A stretch of 64,000 nt of DNA. Source: Actinomycetales bacterium. Lineage in GTDB: Bacteria > Actinomycetota > Actinomycetes > S36-B12. Shown in pieces: positions 58,535-64,000 of this stretch (the stretch's first letter is position 1; every line of letters begins with the position of its first letter). Under the pieces are notes generated by a model. The model was given only the letters and a program-made list of their open reading frames with translations, was not told the origin of the DNA and ran no database searches. Where the stretch lies: positions 1 through 64,000 of the forward strand of contig WGLX01000003.1 in assembly GCA_016125355.1 (NCBI GenBank), in the 5' to 3' direction. The position numbers and the translations under genes are program-made.

Positions 58535-58633
58535 TAACAGATTGATGTCGGTTTGCGACATTGAGACGACGGCGTAGGCAGGGCCGTTCCTCGTCCCGCC
58601 GTGACCTGTGCCACGTGCCCGCGGAGCTGCCGG

Positions 58634-58894
58634 TCAGGACGCCTCGCTGCGCCGGACCAGTCGCAGGGGAGGGATCAGCCCGGCCTCGGCGAGCACCGCG
58701 ATGGCCGAGGCGTGCTCGTCGGCGACGGTGGCGACGGGCAGCGGCAGGACGTCCGCCTCGTCACCGGAGCGGGTCATATCGGACATTTGGCCCAGGTCTG
58801 ACGTGGACATCGGCGCTGGTCCGAGAAGGACGGACACCACGCAGTCGTCACAGGCGAGGCCGGCAACGGCGCAGGAACCACAGTCGATGATCAT
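58634..58894 (-). CDS. Small Cys-containing hypothetical protein
   Basis: MIIDCGSCAVAGLACDDCVVSVLLGP...; 86 aa. Confidence 0.65.
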   Translation of the reverse strand: MIIDCGSCAVAGLACDDCVVSVLLGPAPMSTSDLGQMSDMTRSGDEADVLPLPVATVADEHASAIAVLAEAGLIPPLRLVRRSEAS

Positions 58895-58934
58895 GCCGAG
58901 AACGCTAGAGCCGCCCCCTGACATAGCCGACCGG

Positions 58935-59213
58935 TCACGGACCCCCGTCGCCCGGACCCTCGTCGGCGGGTCCGCCGAACTCGGGCCGGGCCACGATCTC
59001 CACCCGGTCCCCGGAACCGCACCACCGGCAGACCACCGACTCGACGACCTCCGAGAGCACCTCGGTGTCGTCCACGTTCGGGGACCCGGACATGTCCAGG
59101 TGCCAGAACTCGCGCACCCGGGTGGTCCGGGTGACGTCGAAGCGGGTCAGGTTGCCGCAGTGGGCGCATCGCCAACGCGACTGGCCATCGGGGATCGCAG
59201 GGGTCTCAGCCAC
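58935..59213 (-). CDS. Zinc-ribbon-like small protein
   Basis: WRCAHCGNLTRFDV...VVCRWCGSGDRVEIV: two CxxC pairs. Confidence 0.7.
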   Translation of the reverse strand: MAETPAIPDGQSRWRCAHCGNLTRFDVTRTTRVREFWHLDMSGSPNVDDTEVLSEVVESVVCRWCGSGDRVEIVARPEFGGPADEGPGDGGP

Positions 59214-59280
59214 GACCCGACCCTATCCGCCCGCCGACCGCTGTGTCGGCCGGGCGGTGTCGGCCCGACCTCGTAGCGTC

Positions 59281-61107
59281 GTGATCGTGACCGGCGTGCG
59301 GACCCGCGTTCAGACGAGCGTGCAGACCAGCCTCAGCGAGCTGGGGACCCCCCTGCGCGACGTCACGTTCGTCATCGTCGACCTGGAGACGACCGGCGGA
59401 GCGCCGGCCGAGGCGGGCATCACCGAGATCGGCGCGGTCCGCGTCCGAGCGGGCGAGGTGCTCGGCGAGTTCCAGACCCTGGTCAACCCCGGCACGCCGA
59501 TCCCGCCCTTCGTGGCGGCGCTCACCGGCATCACCGATGCCACCGTCGCCACCGCGCCTCGCCTGGGCGCGGTCCTCCCGTCGTTCCTCGAGTTCCTCGG
59601 GGACGGCGTCCTCGTGGCCCACAACGCCCCCTACGACGCAGGCTTCCTGCGGGCCGCCTGCCGCCTGCACGATCATGCGTGGCCCGATCCCGCCATCGTG
59701 GACACCGCCCGTCTTGCGCGCGTCGCCCTTCACCGGGACGAGACCCGCAACTGCAAGCTGTCGACCCTCGCCGCGCACTTCCACGCCGGCGTGACCCCCA
59801 CCCATCGCGCGCTGGACGACGCGCGGGCGACGACCGACGTGCTGCACGGCCTCCTCGGCCGGGTCGCCGATTTCGGCGTCACGACCCTCGAGGACCTGCG
59901 GGAGTTCACCGGGCGCGTCAGCCGCAGTCAGCGCACCAAGCGGCATCTCGCCGACGGCCTGCCGGACACCCCGGGGGTCTACGTCTTCCGCGACGCCCAG
60001 GGCGACGCCCTGTACGTCGGCACGTCCAAGCACATCCGCACCCGGGTCCGCAGCTACTTCACCGCCTCGGAGCAGCGGCGCCGCATGGGCGAGATGGTGC
60101 GCATCGCCGAGCGGGTCGACCCCATCCCCTGCGCCACCGCCCTCGAGGCACGGGTCCGCGAGATCCGCCTGATCGCATCCGAGCAGCCGCGCTACAACAT
60201 CCGCAGCCGCCGACCGCACACCCAGCCCTGGCTGAAGCTCACCGCCGAGCCGGCGCCCCGCCTCTCCATCGTGCGCGAGGTCGCCGACGACCAGGCGTCG
60301 GGCGCCCGCTATCTCGGACCGTTCTCCTCCCGCCAGGCGGCGGAAGCCGCTCGGGACCTCCTGCAACTCGCCTTCCCGGTCCGCGCATGCAGCGTGCGCA
60401 TCGCGCGCCGGCCACGCGCGCTGACCCCGGCGTGCGCCCTGGCCGAACTCGGCCGATGTGCGGCGCCCTGCTCGGCAGGGGGCGACCGGATCTCCTACGA
60501 CGCCGCGGTCGAGGGCCTGCGCGCGGTCATGGAGGGCGCCCTCTCTCCCGCGGTCGCGGCCGCCGAGGCCAAGATGACCGCGCTCGTCGCGGAGGAGCGG
60601 TACGAGGACGCCCGCCGATGGCGGGACCGACTTTCGATCCTGGCCGAGGCAAGCCTGCGGACGCATCGGCTGGCCACCCTCGCCGGTGCGGCCGAGATCG
60701 TGGCCGCAGCGCCCACGCCGGACGGCGGTTGGGAGATCCACCTGATCCGTCACGGCCGGCTCGCCGGTGCGGCCCACGCCCGTCCGGGCACCGACCCGCG
60801 CCCGGTCGTCGAGGCCCTGGTGGCGGCCGGGGACCACGTCGAGCCCGGTCACCCCCCAGCGCCTGCCGGCCTCCCGGAGGAGGCGACCGAGATCCTCCGG
60901 TGGCTGGACTCACCGGGTGTCCGACTGGTCCGCTCGGGGGCACCCATCTTCCTGCCCGTCGACTGCGGCGGAGCCACGGTGACCCGCCTCGGCACGGTGC
61001 GGCGCGCATCCCAGCGCTGGGCGATCAGCGACGACGAGGTCGCGGCGACCGCGCGGCCGCGGGGGCCCGCCGACGGCATACGGGTAAGCCGGATCCTCGG
61101 CGCCTGA
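59281..61107 (+). CDS. DEDDh exonuclease - GIY-YIG - UVR-motif protein (PolIII epsilon/UvrC hybrid)
   Basis: FVIVDLETTGG (DEDDh); LPDTPGVYVFRDAQGDALYVGTSKHIRTRVRSYF (GIY-YIG); AKMTALVAEERYEDARRWRDRL (UVR-like). Confidence 0.9.
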   Translation: MIVTGVRTRVQTSVQTSLSELGTPLRDVTFVIVDLETTGGAPAEAGITEIGAVRVRAGEVLGEFQTLVNPGTPIPPFVAALTGITDATVATAPRLGAVLPSFLEFLGDGVLVAHNAPYDAGFLRAACRLHDHAWPDPAIVDTARLARVALHRDETRNCKLSTLAAHFHAGVTPTHRALDDARATTDVLHGLLGRVADFGVTTLEDLREFTGRVSRSQRTKRHLADGLPDTPGVYVFRDAQGDALYVGTSKHIRTRVRSYFTASEQRRRMGEMVRIAERVDPIPCATALEARVREIRLIASEQPRYNIRSRRPHTQPWLKLTAEPAPRLSIVREVADDQASGARYLGPFSSRQAAEAARDLLQLAFPVRACSVRIARRPRALTPACALAELGRCAAPCSAGGDRISYDAAVEGLRAVMEGALSPAVAAAEAKMTALVAEERYEDARRWRDRLSILAEASLRTHRLATLAGAAEIVAAAPTPDGGWEIHLIRHGRLAGAAHARPGTDPRPVVEALVAAGDHVEPGHPPAPAGLPEEATEILRWLDSPGVRLVRSGAPIFLPVDCGGATVTRLGTVRRASQRWAISDDEVAATARPRGPADGIRVSRILGA

Positions 61108-61145
61108 CGCTCAGATCGGTGGCCAGACCCGGACCGGCGGCGGCG

Positions 61146-62264
61146 TCAGCGGGAGAGACCGGCGGTCACCTCGGCCCAGCGGTCGAGCACTCGCATTGCC
61201 CGGCCGTCCGCGAGGATCTCGCGCACGGTCCCCGTGTGCTCAGCGACGCGCTCGCCGACGGGGCGGTCGTCAACAGGCTCCCCCGCGGCGGCGGCGACCG
61301 CAGCCCGATGGGCCGCAAGGGCGGCGGCGGCGTTCACCAGGACGGCATCGCGGATGGCCCGTACGCGCTCGGCATCGGGCGCGGCGGCCGGGTCCCCGCC
61401 GAGAGTCTGCCGCAGGAGGTCGGCATTGCGCTCGGCCTCGCCTCCGCGCAGCAGTTCCCGATCGGTGCGCGGGACGCCGAGCTGCTCCGCGTCGAGAACG
61501 TCTTCGCGAACCGCCGAGCCGGTCGCATCCCAGACCTGCGTCGGCCCCGCCGTGGAGATCTCGTCAAGCCCGTCCTCCCCGCGGACGACCAGCGCATGGG
61601 CGCCGCGACGATGGAGCACGTCGGCCATGACCGGGGCGAGCGGCAGGGCAGCGCAGCCGATCAGCGCCGCTGGCGCTCCACCGGGGTTGGTGAGCGGCCC
61701 GAGGATGTTGAAGACCGTCGGCACGCCCAACTCACGCCGAGTTGGCCCCGCGTGCCGCATGGCCGGATGGTGCACGGGAGCGAAGCAGAAGCCGATGCCC
61801 GCCTTGCGCACGCTGGCCACGACGGACTCGGGGTCGAGGTCGATGACCACGCCGAGCCGCTCCAGAACGTCGGCCGTGCCAGTGGAGGACGAGGCCGCTC
61901 GATTCCCGTGCTTGATGATCGGGACCCCCGCCGCCGCGCAGACGAGGGCGCTCATGGTCGAGATGTTGACCGTGTGGGCCTGGTCGCCCCCGGTGCCGAC
62001 GACGTCGAGTGCGAGGGGTGCCCTCTCCGGACCGAAGTCCAGCAGCCGGGCATGCCGCAGCATGACGGTCACGAGGGCGTTCACCTCGGTGGCCGACTCC
62101 CCCTTGGCGCGCAGGGCCGTGACGAACGCGGCGAGCTGGGCAGGCGTAGCGGTGCCGGAGAGCACCTCCTCCATGGCCCACTCGGCCGCCGAGGGTTTGA
62201 GGTCGGCACGGGAGATGAGGGTGCCGAGGACCCCCGGCCAGGTGGGCGAGGCCGGATTCGTCAT
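61146..62264 (-). CDS. trpD: Anthranilate phosphoribosyltransferase
   Basis: LDVVGTGGDQAHTVNISTMSALVCAAAGVPIIKHGNRAASSSTGTADVLERLG. Confidence 0.95.
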   Translation of the reverse strand: MTNPASPTWPGVLGTLISRADLKPSAAEWAMEEVLSGTATPAQLAAFVTALRAKGESATEVNALVTVMLRHARLLDFGPERAPLALDVVGTGGDQAHTVNISTMSALVCAAAGVPIIKHGNRAASSSTGTADVLERLGVVIDLDPESVVASVRKAGIGFCFAPVHHPAMRHAGPTRRELGVPTVFNILGPLTNPGGAPAALIGCAALPLAPVMADVLHRRGAHALVVRGEDGLDEISTAGPTQVWDATGSAVREDVLDAEQLGVPRTDRELLRGGEAERNADLLRQTLGGDPAAAPDAERVRAIRDAVLVNAAAALAAHRAAVAAAAGEPVDDRPVGERVAEHTGTVREILADGRAMRVLDRWAEVTAGLSR

Positions 62265-62275
62265 GCGTGGGCCGT

Positions 62276-62758
62276 CTAGACCGTCGCGACGCTCAGGCGG
62301 CGCCGCATCACCCGGGCCACCACATCAGCGAGCGCGATGGCGTCGATCGGGTGGGAGGAGACGCCGTCGGCCCGCGACCACGTGGCCAGCCACGCATCCT
62401 GCGGGCGGCCGACGATCACGATGATCGGCGGGCAGTGGTAGATCTCGTCCTTGAGCTGGCGGCACACGCCCATGCCACCGGCCGGGGTCGCCTCCCCATC
62501 GAGGATGAGCAGGTCGTACGACGACGCGTCCACCTTGCGGATCGTCATCGGCTCGGTGGCCACCTCGTCGTAGTCGAACGCGGGCAGATCCGCGGCGGGG
62601 CGGCGCCCCAGCGCGGTCATGACCTGACGGCGGGTGTTCTTGTCATCGCTGTAGACGAGGACGCGCAGGGTCGGCTCGGGCTCCGGCTCGGGGGCCTCGT
62701 CATGCTCGTCCGCATAGAGGTCGTCGTCGTACAGGTCGGCATCGGCAGCGTGCTCCAC
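62276..62758 (-). CDS. Response-regulator receiver-like (pseudo-receiver) protein
   Basis: TLRVLVYSDDKNTRRQVMTALGRRP...YDLLILDGEATPAGGMGVCRQLKDE..CPPIIVIVGRPQD. Confidence 0.7.
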   Translation of the reverse strand: MEHAADADLYDDDLYADEHDEAPEPEPEPTLRVLVYSDDKNTRRQVMTALGRRPAADLPAFDYDEVATEPMTIRKVDASSYDLLILDGEATPAGGMGVCRQLKDEIYHCPPIIVIVGRPQDAWLATWSRADGVSSHPIDAIALADVVARVMRRRLSVATV

Positions 62759-62856
62759 GGCCAGAACTCTAGCCTCCCGCCCGTCTTGACCTGAATGTGA
62801 TGCAGCGATCGGGGGGTCTCGGTGAAACGCGAGCGTGTATCTGCCAGACTCCCCCC

Positions 62857-63462
62857 GTGGCAAACGCAACCTCCATCCCTACGGCCTATGCCCATGCCCC
62901 CGCGAACCGCCCCAACATGGTCGCCATCGGCACCATCGTGTGGCTGTCCAGCGAGCTCATGTTCTTCGCTGCGCTGTTCGCGATGTACTTCACGCTCCGG
63001 GCAGTCAACCCCGAGCTGTGGGCGGAGGAGACGGCCAAGCTCAACATCCCGTTCGCCACGGTCAACACCACGGTCCTCGTGCTGTCCTCCGTCACCTGCC
63101 AGCTGGGCGTCTTCGCCGCTGAGCGTGGCGACGTCAAGGGCCTGCGCCGCTGGTTCATCATCACCTTCCTCATGGGTGCCTTCTTCATCGGCGGCCAGGT
63201 CACCGAGTACACCACGCTGGTGCAAGAGGGTCTGACCCTCTCGTCGAACGCCTACGGCACCGCCTTCTACCTGACGACCGGCTTCCACGGCCTGCACGTC
63301 ACCGGCGGCCTGATCGCCTTCCTCTTCGTCCTTGCCACGACCTACGTGAGCAAGCGCTTCACGCACGACCAGGCCACCCGCGCCATCGTCACGTCGTACT
63401 ACTGGCACTTCGTCGACGTGGTGTGGATCGCCCTGTTCTTCATGATCTACGTCCTGAAGTAA
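62857..63462 (+). CDS. ctaE: Cytochrome c oxidase subunit III
   Basis: [67 protein letters not shown] start. Confidence 0.95.
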   Translation: MANATSIPTAYAHAPANRPNMVAIGTIVWLSSELMFFAALFAMYFTLRAVNPELWAEETAKLNIPFATVNTTVLVLSSVTCQLGVFAAERGDVKGLRRWFIITFLMGAFFIGGQVTEYTTLVQEGLTLSSNAYGTAFYLTTGFHGLHVTGGLIAFLFVLATTYVSKRFTHDQATRAIVTSYYWHFVDVVWIALFFMIYVLK

Positions 63463-63511
63463 CCGCACCGCCCACACTCACCGCACGACACGGCAGAGAG
63501 GTTCCTCGACA

Positions 63512-64000
63512 GTGAAGTTCCTGGCCGCCCGGCGGCGCAGTCCGCTCGTGGCTTCCGCGTTGCTGGTTGGCGCGCTTGCCGTCGTTGGCGGCGGCTACGC
63601 CGCCATCGCCAGCGTCCAACCGGCATCCGCCGCCCTCGCCGTCGGCACCGAGACCCAGATCGACAAGGGCCAGAAGCTCTTCCTCGAGGGGTGCTCCTCG
63701 TGCCACGGCCTGCAGGCCCAGGGCACGGAGACCGGCCCCACGCTGATCGGCGTCGGCGCTGCCGCGGTCAGCTTCCAGGTGTCCACCGGCCGCATGCCGC
63801 TCGCCGCGCCCGGAGCCCAGGCACCGCGCAAGGACAACCCGTACTCCGAGGAGGACATCGCGGCCATGGCCGCCTACGTCGCCTCCCTCGGCCCAGGCCC
63901 CGCGATCCCGACCGCCGAGCAGCTCGACTACTCCAATGCGGACATGCCCTACGGCGGCGAGCTGTTCCGGATCAACTGCTCCCAGTGCCACCAGGCCGCG
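63512..64000 (+). CDS. qcrC: Menaquinol-cytochrome c reductase cytochrome c subunit (partial, runs off the window)
   Basis: GTG start; VKFLAARRRSPLVASALLVGALAVVGGGYAA...; CSSCHGLQAQGTETGPTL and CSQCHQAA diheme CxxCH. Confidence 0.92.
   Translation, partial: MKFLAARRRSPLVASALLVGALAVVGGGYAAIASVQPASAALAVGTETQIDKGQKLFLEGCSSCHGLQAQGTETGPTLIGVGAAAVSFQVSTGRMPLAAPGAQAPRKDNPYSEEDIAAMAAYVASLGPGPAIPTAEQLDYSNADMPYGGELFRINCSQCHQAA

Noticed and set aside
58474-58600. ydaO (c-di-AMP) riboswitch upstream of NlpC/P60
   Set aside because: Could not recognise the conserved ydaO core; leader appears too short. Left as an unspecified hairpin region.
59679-62279. 866-aa + strand ORF
   Set aside because: Out of frame with the DEDDh/GIY-YIG gene and antisense to trpD.

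Overview
High-GC actinobacterial chromosomal segment, about 63 protein-coding genes on both strands. No rRNA, tRNA or CRISPR recognised. Main blocks: (1) 1-129, the 3' end of an IS30-family transposase. (2) 0.2-6.6 kb, a minus-strand translesion/SOS operon (DUF6504 protein, SAV_6107-type HEPN protein, dnaE2, dinB) with a perfect actinobacterial LexA box (TCGAACacctGTTCGA, 6778-6793) in the divergent promoter region it shares with a six-PAS GGDEF/EAL gene. (3) 10.8-13.4 kb, an ABC-2 transporter. (4) 13.4-21.4 kb, assorted enzymes including an apparent GNAT/2-keto-4-pentenoate hydratase fusion. (5) 21.4-34.1 kb, a two-part carotenoid locus (cruF, GT2, crtD-like; crtE, crtI, crtB, crtYc, crtYd) containing an MptA/B-like mannosyltransferase. 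(6) 34.7-64 kb, genes (PASTA kinase, class II DAHP synthase, PFK, glpK, acyltransferase, glucokinase, ArsA-like ATPase, SRPBCC, FadD15-like, NlpC/P60, DEDDh/GIY-YIG, trpD, ctaE, qcrC) whose order and strand match, as I recall it, the M. tuberculosis Rv2172c-Rv2194 neighbourhood. This suggests carotenoid genes are interleaved into a conserved actinobacterial cell-envelope/respiration locus. Two near-identical palindromic elements in inverted orientation bracket 0.2-13.5 kb. I do not see a clearly unprecedented system. The best candidates for follow-up are the SOS operon and its repeat-rich leader, the inverted palindromic elements, the carotenoid-mannosyltransferase interleaving, and several atypical domain or motif variants. 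All functions are assigned by reading protein motifs; no database search was run.
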